Shown here: positions 18,666 through 27,057 of the stretch, piece after piece
Position numbering within the stretch: position 1 is the first letter of the stretch
How the letters are laid out: each line of letters begins with the position of its first letter
NCBI GenBank assembly: GCA_019114545.1
Contig: DXFG01000057.1
Coordinates: forward strand, 1-49,565
Reading direction: 5' to 3'
Length of the DNA stretch: 49,565 nt
Origin: Candidatus Blautia pullistercoris
GTDB taxonomy: Bacteria > Bacillota > Clostridia > Lachnospirales > Lachnospiraceae
Position numbers and translations under genes: made by a program
Notes under the pieces: generated by a model
The model's input: only the letters and a program-made list of their open reading frames with translations
What the model was told of the DNA's origin: nothing
The model's database searches: none

Positions 18666-19028
18666 TTACATATAGGTTGGGTGATGGAGCAGAGTATCGG
18701 CGGTATGGGCATTCAAAATTTCGTGAACACGTTCTACTTCATCAAAAATCATGTCATCCATGCGTTTTAATCCGGCGATGTCCTTTTTGACATTTTCCAT
18801 ATCGGTCTTCAGAGCGGCAACGTCGGTCTTTAGAGCGGCAACGTCGGTCTTCAGAGCGGCAACGTCGGTCTTTAGAACAGCAACGTCGGTCTTTAAATCA
18901 GCAACGTCGGTCTTTAAATCAGCAACGTCTGTCTTCAGACCGGCAACATCTGCTTTCAGACTGCCGATATCACTTTGCATGTCTGTCATTTTTGACAAAA
19001 TCAAATCTAACTTTTGTTCATCCGTCAT
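18666..19028 (-). CDS. Heptad-repeat coiled-coil protein (120 aa)
   Basis: Eight consecutive '(L)KTDVAxLKTDVA' heptads flanked by non-repetitive ends; ATG preceded by GAGGGGA. Confidence 0.75.
   Translation of the reverse strand: MTDEQKLDLILSKMTDMQSDIGSLKADVAGLKTDVADLKTDVADLKTDVAVLKTDVAALKTDVAALKTDVAALKTDMENVKKDIAGLKRMDDMIFDEVERVHEILNAHTADTLLHHPTYM
18801..18968. repeat. 21-bp tandem minisatellite within the coiled-coil gene (about 8 units)
   Basis: Repeated 'AACGTCGGTCTTTAGAGCGGC' and close variants, period 21. Confidence 0.85.
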
Positions 19029-19421
19029 AAAAATCCCCTCCTAGTTGTTATATAGTGTATTATGAATTGTATCATGTGATCATGCCTGGTGTAAAGCCTT
19101 ATTAAAATGTCAAAGTACGAAAAAAAGTATCCTCTTTTGAAAGGGAATCTGAAGAAAATAATCAAAAGAAAAACGAAATGCTGCAAATTGCAAAATGAAG
19201 GATTTAGATGTTATTACAATCATATAAAAACGGAGAGAAAAAAGCAAGAGAAAAATCCTATTTTTCTATATCATTTGGGAGCCGGGCTGACTGCCCGGAA
19301 GAATAATAGAAAGGCTTCTTGCGTGGAGAAGGATTTTTTGATAGTATTTTACCAGAATAGTTATGTAAATGCCGAGATCCAAACGACAGGCATTTGCATT
19401 TGATACAGAGAGGACAGACGA

Positions 19422-20105
19422 ATGAGCAGAATATTAGTGATAGAAGATGACCAGCTTTTAAATGGAGGACTTTGTTTTAATCTTCAAAATGCAGGATATG
19501 AGACCATACCTGTATATAATCTGGAAAATGCCTATCCTATGGTAAAATCCCAGAAATTTGACCTTATGCTGCTGGACGTAAATCTTCCCGACGGCAATGG
19601 ATTTGATTTTGCCAGAGAGATACGGGGATTTAATCAGAAGCCTTTAATCTTTCTTACCGCTCATGAACTGGATGAGGAAGTGATGGAAGGATTTGCGCTG
19701 GGAGCGGATGACTATATTACAAAACCTTTTAATGTGCAGATTGCTATGCAGAGGGTCCAGGCGGTTTTGAGGCGGACAATGGGAAAGAAAGAGGAGCATC
19801 TTTACCGGTGCGGGAATCTGGTGATCGATTTTGAGACCAGAACTGTAATAAAATCAGGGGAAAAGCTGTCTCTGACACCTACGGAATTTAAACTTCTCTA
19901 TGTATTTGTCAAGAATGAGAATATGGCTCTTACCAGGAACCTTCTTTTGGAAAAACTCTGGGACAGTGAAGGAAACTTTGTGGACGAGCATACTCTGACT
20001 ATCAATATCAGCCGTCTGAGAGCCAAAATCAAAGACGCCCAATATAAATACATAAAAACACTTTACGGTATGGGATATCAGTGGATAGGAGCGCAGAATG
20101 AATAG
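19422..20105 (+). CDS. OmpR-family response regulator
   Basis: Receiver (MSRILVIEDDQLL, LMLLDVNLPDGNG, ITKPFN) plus winged helix. Confidence 0.92.
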   Translation: MSRILVIEDDQLLNGGLCFNLQNAGYETIPVYNLENAYPMVKSQKFDLMLLDVNLPDGNGFDFAREIRGFNQKPLIFLTAHELDEEVMEGFALGADDYITKPFNVQIAMQRVQAVLRRTMGKKEEHLYRCGNLVIDFETRTVIKSGEKLSLTPTEFKLLYVFVKNENMALTRNLLLEKLWDSEGNFVDEHTLTINISRLRAKIKDAQYKYIKTLYGMGYQWIGAQNE

Positions 20106-21126
20106 AAAAATAAGTGCAGATACGTTTGTCATGGCAGCGGCTATAGGAGCTTGTGTTCTGTTTCTGGTTGCTACGGCATGTTTTGGAGAAAGAAACTTTT
20201 TTACCTTTCTGTGTTACGGTTTCGGAGTGCTGATGATCCTGATGATTCTGGCAGTGTACGGGATCTTCCGGAAGGCTTTTCTCAAATTCTCAGATAAGGT
20301 ATGCAGACAGGTGGAAGAGCTTACGAAGGGAAATTTCCAGGATCCCGGGCCGGAGGAGGACACCCTTACTTCTAAGATTGAAATGAAGCTGGATAAGCTG
20401 TCCGATGTGATCCATTCTTCTTTAAGTACCCAGGAATTTCAGAAACAGGAGGTCCAGCAGATGGTATCGGATATCTCTCACCAGTTGAAAACCCCCATTG
20501 CCAATATCACCATGTACAGTTCTATGCTGGATTCGGGAAATTTTTCCATTGAGCAGAGAAGGCAGTTTGCCCAGGTCATTGAAAATCAGGTAAAAAAACT
20601 GGAATTCCTAGTGGATTCACTGATGAAAATGTCTCGCCTGGAAACTTCTCTGATTCATCTGGAAGTAAAACCTGCCAGGATCTTTGATACGCTTTTCCAG
20701 GCCCTGTCTCAGGTTGGCGCAAAGGCGGAATTCAAAGAGATCCAGCTGTCATGCAGCTGTGACGAGGACCTGGTGGTTTCCCACGACCCCAAATGGACCC
20801 AGGAAGCGCTGTTTAATATCCTGGATAATGCAGTGAAATATACCCCTGAAGGCGGCAGGATAACAGTGAACACAGAGGTATGGGAGATGTTCACCAAGAT
20901 TGATATTTCCGATACAGGAATCGGCATTGCCAGGGAACATTACGAGGACATTTTCAAACGGTTTTACCGGGAAGGAAAGGTACACCTGGAAGAAGGAGTG
21001 GGTATCGGATTGTACTTAAGCCGGCAGATTATCACCCGCCAGGGAGGTTATATAAGAGTTTCCTCAAAAGAGGGAGAAGGAACCACCTTTTCTGTATTTC
21101 TGCCTAATTTACACGAAAGAAAGTAA
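20098..21126 (+). CDS. Sensor histidine kinase
   Basis: Two TM helices, HAMP-like linker, 'DISHQLKTPIANI' H-box, HATPase_c motifs. Confidence 0.92.
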   Translation: MNRKISADTFVMAAAIGACVLFLVATACFGERNFFTFLCYGFGVLMILMILAVYGIFRKAFLKFSDKVCRQVEELTKGNFQDPGPEEDTLTSKIEMKLDKLSDVIHSSLSTQEFQKQEVQQMVSDISHQLKTPIANITMYSSMLDSGNFSIEQRRQFAQVIENQVKKLEFLVDSLMKMSRLETSLIHLEVKPARIFDTLFQALSQVGAKAEFKEIQLSCSCDEDLVVSHDPKWTQEALFNILDNAVKYTPEGGRITVNTEVWEMFTKIDISDTGIGIAREHYEDIFKRFYREGKVHLEEGVGIGLYLSRQIITRQGGYIRVSSKEGEGTTFSVFLPNLHERK

Positions 21127-21151
21127 AAGATTATGATATAAAATAAAAATG

Positions 21152-21188
21152 GCGCCTCATCACTGTCTTCGGACATTGAATGAGGCGC
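21152..21188. terminator. Bidirectional terminator-like hairpin between convergent kinase and permease genes
   Basis: GCGCCTCAT ... ATGAGGCGC with flanking A-rich/T-rich tracts. Confidence 0.65.
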
Positions 21189-21291
21189 TGTTTTGTTTAG
21201 CAGGATGTGTACTTGTGCAAAGTGGAAATTTGTCGCAAAAGTGACGGCCCTCGGCGTAAGAACTCAGCAGGAGAAACTTTTTCTTCGGGAG

Positions 21292-23667
21292 TTATTCGTC
21301 TCTTTTCAACCGTTCCATTAAGCCGGCTTTTGTGAAATGCCGGTAGCATACAAGGGTGATCCCCATGGGAACTGCCAGTACAAAAAGGCTCCATAAAAGT
21401 AGGGGCACCAAAGGCAGATGATAGGGCAGGACAGAAGGTGAGGAGAGGAAAAGGAACCGGTAAAGGAGAAAATTTATCCCCACACCCAGAACCCAGGAAA
21501 TGACCAAAGGCATCCGGCACATATACAGGCATTCGTAAAGAAGCATTTTTTTAATTTCTTTTCTGGTCATTCCTACTGCCTCAAAAAGCGCCAGCTCCCG
21601 GTTCTGGGTAACCATTTTGTTCAGCGTAGAGTTTAATAGATTCAGAACGCTGAAGATGATCACGATAAGGGTTGCTCCGGCAAAGAGGAGGAGAAGGAGA
21701 CGATTCTGTCTGGCCAGCTCCTGATGGTAATCTTCGTAGGAATCCATAAGGATCAGGGGACAATCCCTGGAAAACTCTTTCAGATACTGCTCCAGTTCGG
21801 GAGAAGCTATATGATTTTTGGTAGTGATATATACCATACTGACTGTATTGACATCCGGATACATCTTTTCAAATACAGAGACAGGCACCAGAAAACTGGT
21901 ATTCAAAGGCACATAGTCTTCTGAGAATTTCGGGTCAATGGTTCCTGCTACAGGAAGTGAAATGTTCTCATAACCGCTGCCATTGTAATAATTCAGAGAA
22001 ATGCTGCCTTTCTGAAAATAATCAGTTCCATAGTAATAGATGGGATTGTAGAGTACACTTTCCTTTTCCTCCAGTTCATCATAGGTAAGACTGCTGTCTG
22101 ACAGATAAGGCTTCATAAGAGAAAATATTTTTTCGTCAAATGCGATCAGATTTGTGGATTCAGAACCCTGATCTGTGAGAACATTTACAAATTCTTCATG
22201 AAGGGGAAAAACTTTTTCTACATCCGAAAAGGTCCCCAGTTTTTCCAAAAATTCCTGGCTGAAAATATTCTGCTCCTGATATTCTATCAGTTCTGTATCG
22301 GAAGAATTCAGGTATTCAGAGTTAAAAGAAAGAATATAATCTGCTTCCTGAAAATACCCGGAACGTACTCTGAGGTCAATGTTCCAAAAACTTATATAAG
22401 CAGCGGTAAGTAGAAAGAAAATACCTCCTGTTACCATGGAAAGCCGGGTAAAAAACATTTTCTTCCGGTTTTTTTTCGCTCGCATCTTGCCCAGGGAGCG
22501 GCAGGAAATCCTGCCGGAAAAGGAAAAATCAGAGTTTTCCTGCCAGATCAGAGCCTTCCAGGGTGTAATCCTGGAAGCGACTTTTGCCGGCTTTTGGAGA
22601 AAAGCCATGAGGAAAATATAGGAACAGAAAAACACGATCAGTCCAATGCCGGCCATATAAGGCAGACTCCATTGACCTGTTACAGCACCGGCCAGGAGCA
22701 GACCTGGAAGGATTCCTGTCGTACTGCCCAGCAGACACAGCATAGAACTTTCCAGATTTACCATCCGCCGGATCTGTCCGGCAGTCATTCCCAGGGTCTG
22801 CATCTGTCCGAAAGCCTGTATCCTGGACATGATAGAGATATAGAAAATGCTGTAGATCACCAGCAGTCCGATGACCATCACCAGCAGGTCCAGGAAAAAA
22901 TAAACCAAGATCACAGAAGGAGTAAGAGGATTGGTATCAATGCTGTAGTAATTGGGGGATGTCTGGCTGTCTGAAATCCCGCATTCTTCGCCGATCCGAG
23001 CCAGGAGAGCAGAGGATTTTTCCAAACCACCGGAAAGAAATTCCTGTTTCAGCCAGACTTTCAGGCTGAAATCTTTACCTGTAAATAAGGGACTGGTTTC
23101 AGCAAAAAGGCCAGATACATAAAAGTTTGGAATACTGGTTCCTGAGGCTGCTTTTGCAATGCCGCAGACCTGAAGTCTCAGGGACCTGCCGCTGCTTTGG
23201 AAAGTATAGACCTTTCCCAAAGCAGCATGGAGTTTTTTTGCCAGAGTGCTGTCAAGGAGGATATCATCTGCGCCTTTGGGCAGGCTTCCCTCTATCAGTT
23301 CGCAGCCCGGGAAACTGCCCTCCGGAGATTTCTGATATACGGGTCTGGCATATTCCCCCTCCAGCTGTCCCAGATCTCCGTATTTTTCCAGAAAGACCTT
23401 TTCAAAATGGGAGTCCTGGGATAAGGCGGAGATTTCCTCCTGTGTCAGGGACGTATAGACGGCATGCTCTTCACCTGCGAAATCTTCATAGGCAGTCAGA
23501 TAATCCAGGGTATTGACACAGGGCAGGAATGTCATGACAAAGGTACAGGTGCAGATTGTAAATAAGATACAAAAGGTACGGAACCGGTTGGTCTTTAATG
23601 ATTTGAACACCAGTTTCCAGGCAGGTTTTCGGTTATTATTGGTAATTAAAGACATGGCTCTCCCCAC
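21292..23667 (-). CDS. FtsX-like ABC transporter permease (791 aa)
   Basis: FtsX domains, e.g. 'QNRELALFEAVGMTRKEIKKMLLYE'; overlaps its ATPase gene. Confidence 0.9.
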   Translation of the reverse strand: MGRAMSLITNNNRKPAWKLVFKSLKTNRFRTFCILFTICTCTFVMTFLPCVNTLDYLTAYEDFAGEEHAVYTSLTQEEISALSQDSHFEKVFLEKYGDLGQLEGEYARPVYQKSPEGSFPGCELIEGSLPKGADDILLDSTLAKKLHAALGKVYTFQSSGRSLRLQVCGIAKAASGTSIPNFYVSGLFAETSPLFTGKDFSLKVWLKQEFLSGGLEKSSALLARIGEECGISDSQTSPNYYSIDTNPLTPSVILVYFFLDLLVMVIGLLVIYSIFYISIMSRIQAFGQMQTLGMTAGQIRRMVNLESSMLCLLGSTTGILPGLLLAGAVTGQWSLPYMAGIGLIVFFCSYIFLMAFLQKPAKVASRITPWKALIWQENSDFSFSGRISCRSLGKMRAKKNRKKMFFTRLSMVTGGIFFLLTAAYISFWNIDLRVRSGYFQEADYILSFNSEYLNSSDTELIEYQEQNIFSQEFLEKLGTFSDVEKVFPLHEEFVNVLTDQGSESTNLIAFDEKIFSLMKPYLSDSSLTYDELEEKESVLYNPIYYYGTDYFQKGSISLNYYNGSGYENISLPVAGTIDPKFSEDYVPLNTSFLVPVSVFEKMYPDVNTVSMVYITTKNHIASPELEQYLKEFSRDCPLILMDSYEDYHQELARQNRLLLLLFAGATLIVIIFSVLNLLNSTLNKMVTQNRELALFEAVGMTRKEIKKMLLYECLYMCRMPLVISWVLGVGINFLLYRFLFLSSPSVLPYHLPLVPLLLWSLFVLAVPMGITLVCYRHFTKAGLMERLKRDE

Positions 23668-24365
23668 TTTCTCCCGACAATATGGCCGTCTTCGATATGA
23701 ATGATACGGTCTGCCATCTGAGCAATTTCATCATTGTGAGTAATCATTACAATGGTTTGATGAAAACGCATACTGGAAGACTTCAGAAGGCCTACCACTT
23801 CCAGACTGGTACGGGAATCCAGGTTTCCGGTAGGCTCGTCGCACAAAAGGATAGAGGGTTTTACCGCCAGAGCCCTGGCAATGGCAACCCGTTGCTGCTG
23901 GCCGCCGGAAAGCTGGGTCACATTCCGCTCCAGCTTATCCTGAATACCAAGCCAGCAGGTAATCTCCTGGATAAATTCTTTATCCGGCTGGTTCCCATCG
24001 ATCTCAATGGGGAAAATAATATTTTCATATACATTCAGCATGGGGATCAGATTATAATTCTGAAAAACAATGCCGATATTTCTTCTGCGGTAAATAGAGG
24101 CCTGTTCTGGAGAAAGCTTTGACAGATCTCTTCCTGCTACAAGGACCTGCCCGCTGTCCGGGGTGTCCAGCCCGCCCATCATATGGAGAAGGGTGGATTT
24201 CCCGCTTCCACTTGCCCCTACAATAGCAGTAAAAGTTCCCTCTTCAATAGTCAAAGAAATATGGTCCAGGGCTTTTACCAGAGAAAAGTCTTTTCCATAA
24301 GATTTACACAAATCTTTTATTTCTATAATCGTTCCCTTATTCATCAGAACCTCCTTTAAAGCCAT
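23646..24365 (-). CDS. ABC transporter ATP-binding protein (MacB/LolD-type)
   Basis: [37 protein letters not shown]. Confidence 0.93.
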   Translation of the reverse strand: MALKEVLMNKGTIIEIKDLCKSYGKDFSLVKALDHISLTIEEGTFTAIVGASGSGKSTLLHMMGGLDTPDSGQVLVAGRDLSKLSPEQASIYRRRNIGIVFQNYNLIPMLNVYENIIFPIEIDGNQPDKEFIQEITCWLGIQDKLERNVTQLSGGQQQRVAIARALAVKPSILLCDEPTGNLDSRTSLEVVGLLKSSSMRFHQTIVMITHNDEIAQMADRIIHIEDGHIVGRKWGEPCL

Positions 24366-24453
24366 AGTTTCCGGGAATATTTTTTACTATATTTACTCTA
24401 CCATAGAATCCTATCAGGAATGTCTCAGACTTTCAAATAAAATCTCTCGATTT

Positions 24454-24488
24454 TGTAACAATTCAGAAGATGTAACAGAACTGCAACA
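24454..24488. promoter_or_regulatory. Direct repeats in the divergent promoter region
   Basis: TGTAACA at 24454, TGTAACA at 24471, TGCAACA at 24482. Confidence 0.4.
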
Positions 24489-24567
24489 ATTTTCCCATGA
24501 AATGAGAGGATATTGAAATATAGGAAGGCTATGATAAAAACAAAAAAAGAAAGAGGAGTGAGAGATC

Positions 24568-24750
24568 ATGAAAAAGATCGTAACAAAAACAGCCGCTGCT
24601 TTATCAGGAATACTTATGCTTTTCGCCGCCGTAAGCGCAGGTCCCGGACTGGCAGCGGCGATGGCGGATCTGATGGGATATATGATATATTTAAGCGTGT
24701 TTGCAGCGCCGGTATGGTATTTTTCAAAGAAAACTAAATGTAACTATTGA
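24568..24750 (+). CDS. Small membrane protein (60 aa)
   Basis: RBS AGAGGAGTGAGAGATC before ATG; two hydrophobic segments: MKKIVTKTAAALSGILMLFAAVSAGPGLAAAMADLMGYMIYLSVFAAPVWYFSKKTKCNY. Confidence 0.6.
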   Translation: MKKIVTKTAAALSGILMLFAAVSAGPGLAAAMADLMGYMIYLSVFAAPVWYFSKKTKCNY

Positions 24751-24775
24751 CATTACAACAAAAAGATGTTATCTT
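24737..24775 (+). promoter_or_regulatory. Palindrome-overlapped promoter of PNPOx gene
   Basis: AATGTAACTATTGACATTACAAC (24737-24759); TTGACA (24747-24752) - 17 bp - TATCTT (24770-24775). Confidence 0.7.
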
Positions 24776-24825
24776 AATGCTGGAAGATGAAATGATAATT
24801 GTTACAACGAAAAGGAGAATCTAGT

Positions 24826-25221
24826 ATGAGCAAAGTGGTAGAATTTTTACAGGCAAATCCGGTGCAGTATCTGGCAACAGTAGGAAGGGATAACAAGGCG
24901 AAAGTAAGACCCTTTATGTTTCTTTTTGAGCAGGACGGAAAGCTCTGGTTCTGCACCAATAACACAAAAGATGTGTATAAGGATATGCAGGTAAACCCTG
25001 AAATCGAAGTATGTGTATCTGATCCTACTTATGCATGGATCCGCATTCATGGAACCGCAGTTTTTGAAAATAACATGGCTGTAAAAGAAGGGGCAATGCA
25101 TAATCCTATCGTAAAAAGCCAGTATGAAACGGCAGATAACCCCATCTTTGAAGTATTCTATATAAAGGAGGCTCACGGGGTGATTGCAGATTTCTCCGGA
25201 AATCCCCCTTACGAATTCTAA
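24826..25221 (+). CDS. Pyridoxamine 5'-phosphate oxidase (PNPOx-like) family protein
   Basis: MSKVVEFLQANPVQYLATVGRDNKAKVRPFMFLFEQDGKLWFCTNNTKDVYKDM split-barrel motif; AAAGGAG RBS before ATG at 24826. Confidence 0.9.
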   Translation: MSKVVEFLQANPVQYLATVGRDNKAKVRPFMFLFEQDGKLWFCTNNTKDVYKDMQVNPEIEVCVSDPTYAWIRIHGTAVFENNMAVKEGAMHNPIVKSQYETADNPIFEVFYIKEAHGVIADFSGNPPYEF

Positions 25222-25222
25222 T

Positions 25223-25855
25223 ATGAAGACTAAAGATTACCTGAGGATTCTGAAGGATGAGATTCATTCTACAGTAATCGCTACCATTGACGAAAAAGGC
25301 AGACCGGTTACCCGGGTGATCGATATTATGCTGACAGATGAGAACAGCCTGTATTTCATTACAGCAAAAGGAAAAGCATTTTATTCTCAGTTAATGACAG
25401 ATCCTTATGTGGCCATCAGCGGCATGTGCGGCGGAGAGGGGACCATGAAGAAGAAAGCGGTTTCTATCCGGGGAAAGGCAGTGAAGATCGGCTCTGAAAA
25501 ACTGAAAGAGGTTTTCAGGCAGAATCCATACATGGCAGAAATCTATCCCCAGGAAGAGAGCCGGAGGGCTCTGGAAGTGTTTCAGGTAGCAGAGGGAACC
25601 GGAGAATTTTTTGACTTGTCGGTAAAGCCCATTTATCGGGATACCTTTGTTCTTGGGGCGGGGCAGCAGGAGACAGAGGAGCCGGGAGGATATTTTATCA
25701 CGGACCGCTGTCACGGCTGCCGTATCTGTTATTCCAAGTGTCCCCAAAAATGTATCGATATGTCGGCCAAGCCTTTCGTTATTCAGCAGGAGCACTGCCT
25801 CCACTGTGGAAACTGTATGGAGGCCTGTCCCTTTGACGCAGTAGAGAAAAGATAG
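25223..25855 (+). CDS. PNPOx-like domain fused to C-terminal 2x[4Fe-4S] ferredoxin
   Basis: N-terminal split barrel; C-terminal CHGCRICYSKCPQKC and CLHCGNCMEACP. ATG at 25223 two bases after the previous stop. Confidence 0.9.
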   Translation: MKTKDYLRILKDEIHSTVIATIDEKGRPVTRVIDIMLTDENSLYFITAKGKAFYSQLMTDPYVAISGMCGGEGTMKKKAVSIRGKAVKIGSEKLKEVFRQNPYMAEIYPQEESRRALEVFQVAEGTGEFFDLSVKPIYRDTFVLGAGQQETEEPGGYFITDRCHGCRICYSKCPQKCIDMSAKPFVIQQEHCLHCGNCMEACPFDAVEKR

Positions 25856-25865
25856 GATATCAAAG

Positions 25866-25904
25866 AATGTAATGATTGACATTACAACCTGCTTCGGGTA
25901 AAAT
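25866..25904 (+). promoter_or_regulatory. Palindrome-overlapped promoter of Rrf2 gene
   Basis: AATGTAATGATTGACATTACAAC (25866-25888) with TGTAATG-N5-CATTACA; TTGACA (25876-25881) - 17 bp - TAAAAT (25899-25904). Confidence 0.75.
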
Positions 25905-25928
25905 GAGAACCGGAAGGAGACGGAGAAA

Positions 25929-26369
25929 ATGCAGATTTCAAGCAGATTTACCATTGCCATACATATGTTGACCTGTATGGAGACATTTAAAGAAGAATAT
26001 AAGATAACCAGTGATTTTCTGGCGTCCAGTATCAATGTAAATCCGGTCATTATCCGACGGATCCTGTCTCAGCTGAAAGAAGCAGGACTTATTGAGGTGA
26101 AGCGGGGAACCGGCGGCGCTGGGACCATAAAACCTCTGGAAGAGATCACATTTTTAGACGTATATCGTGCTGTGGAATGTATTGAGGAGAATACCTTGTT
26201 CCATTTCCATGAAAATCCCAATCCGGCCTGTCCGGTTGGAAGAAACATCCATAATATCCTGGATGATAAGCTTCTTAAAGTGCAGGAGGCCATGGAGCGG
26301 GAGCTGAAATCCATTACTCTGGCAGATGTGATCAGAGATCTGGAAAATGTTCTTGGAAATGAAGCGTAG
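25929..26369 (+). CDS. Rrf2-family transcriptional regulator
   Basis: MQISSRFTIAIHMLTCM...TSDFLASSINVNPVIIRRILSQLKEAGLIEVKRGTGG Rrf2 HTH and wing. Confidence 0.92.
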   Translation: MQISSRFTIAIHMLTCMETFKEEYKITSDFLASSINVNPVIIRRILSQLKEAGLIEVKRGTGGAGTIKPLEEITFLDVYRAVECIEENTLFHFHENPNPACPVGRNIHNILDDKLLKVQEAMERELKSITLADVIRDLENVLGNEA

Positions 26370-26450
26370 GCATCACAGTTGGGGGCTTTTGACCCAAACA
26401 TCAATTTATAAATATGGAAGTTGCTGTTTATCAGTCTATCGATTATAGCC

Positions 26451-27047
26451 CTATATAGAAGGCGTTATTTTCATTGTTGAAGAAGCATTTAGCAGCGCCA
26501 TGGAATTCTGATATTTGTCTTTATAGAATAACCTGCTGCGGTCTGATAATTTCCGATAACTGCGGTTAAGTTTATCAATGACGAATTGTTTTCCACTTTC
26601 AAAATCCATGCTCTTTGTCACGTAGGCAAGATATAACAAACTGGGAATGTTGTCAAAGTGAGAAATTGCGTCAGCATCTGCTACACAGATTTCTTCGCTA
26701 GATTGCTTTTCAACAGGTACACTTCCTCTGTGGCTTCGAATGCAGTTCTGGATAGCCTGGATTTTGATGGGATCGTAATCAAATCTTCCAAGAAGTTCAC
26801 CGGCTATCCGGGCACCATAGATATGGTGTTCTTCATACATAGAATAATCTGTCACAGAGGCTATATCATGGAGCCAGGAAGCAATCATCACAATTTCTTT
26901 ATCTGCGCCAAATTCTTCAGATAAAAGTGCGGCATTCTGAACTACAGATTTGATATGATAATAACAGCCCATACCAAATTTGTTCGTGGTTTTTTTGCAT
27001 CTGCTGAGTACTTCTGATTGACAGTAATCGATGATGTCTGTTCTCAT
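26451..27047 (-). CDS. HD-domain phosphohydrolase-like protein
   Basis: 'HIKSVVQNA', 'ASWLHDIAS', 'HHIYGARIA', 'VADADAISHFD' metal-binding HD pattern. Confidence 0.85.
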   Translation of the reverse strand: MRTDIIDYCQSEVLSRCKKTTNKFGMGCYYHIKSVVQNAALLSEEFGADKEIVMIASWLHDIASVTDYSMYEEHHIYGARIAGELLGRFDYDPIKIQAIQNCIRSHRGSVPVEKQSSEEICVADADAISHFDNIPSLLYLAYVTKSMDFESGKQFVIDKLNRSYRKLSDRSRLFYKDKYQNSMALLNASSTMKITPSI

Positions 27048-27057
27048 AAATATCTCC

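Noticed and set aside
18801-18968. Possible CRISPR array
   Set aside because: Period is 21 bp with no spacers; it is an in-frame coding minisatellite.
18751-19044. 97-aa '+ strand' repeat ORF (RAATSVF repeats)
   Set aside because: Mirror image of the 21-bp repeat in the minus-strand coiled-coil gene; the sense frame has proper ends and RBS.
19107-19403. 98-aa ORF upstream of the second response regulator
   Set aside because: No convincing RBS, K-rich random-looking translation in an AT-rich intergenic stretch.
24454-24488. BceR-type TnACA-N4-TGTAA box before the second ABC operon
   Set aside because: Repeats here are direct (TGTAACA), not the inverted spacing needed; kept only as generic direct repeats.
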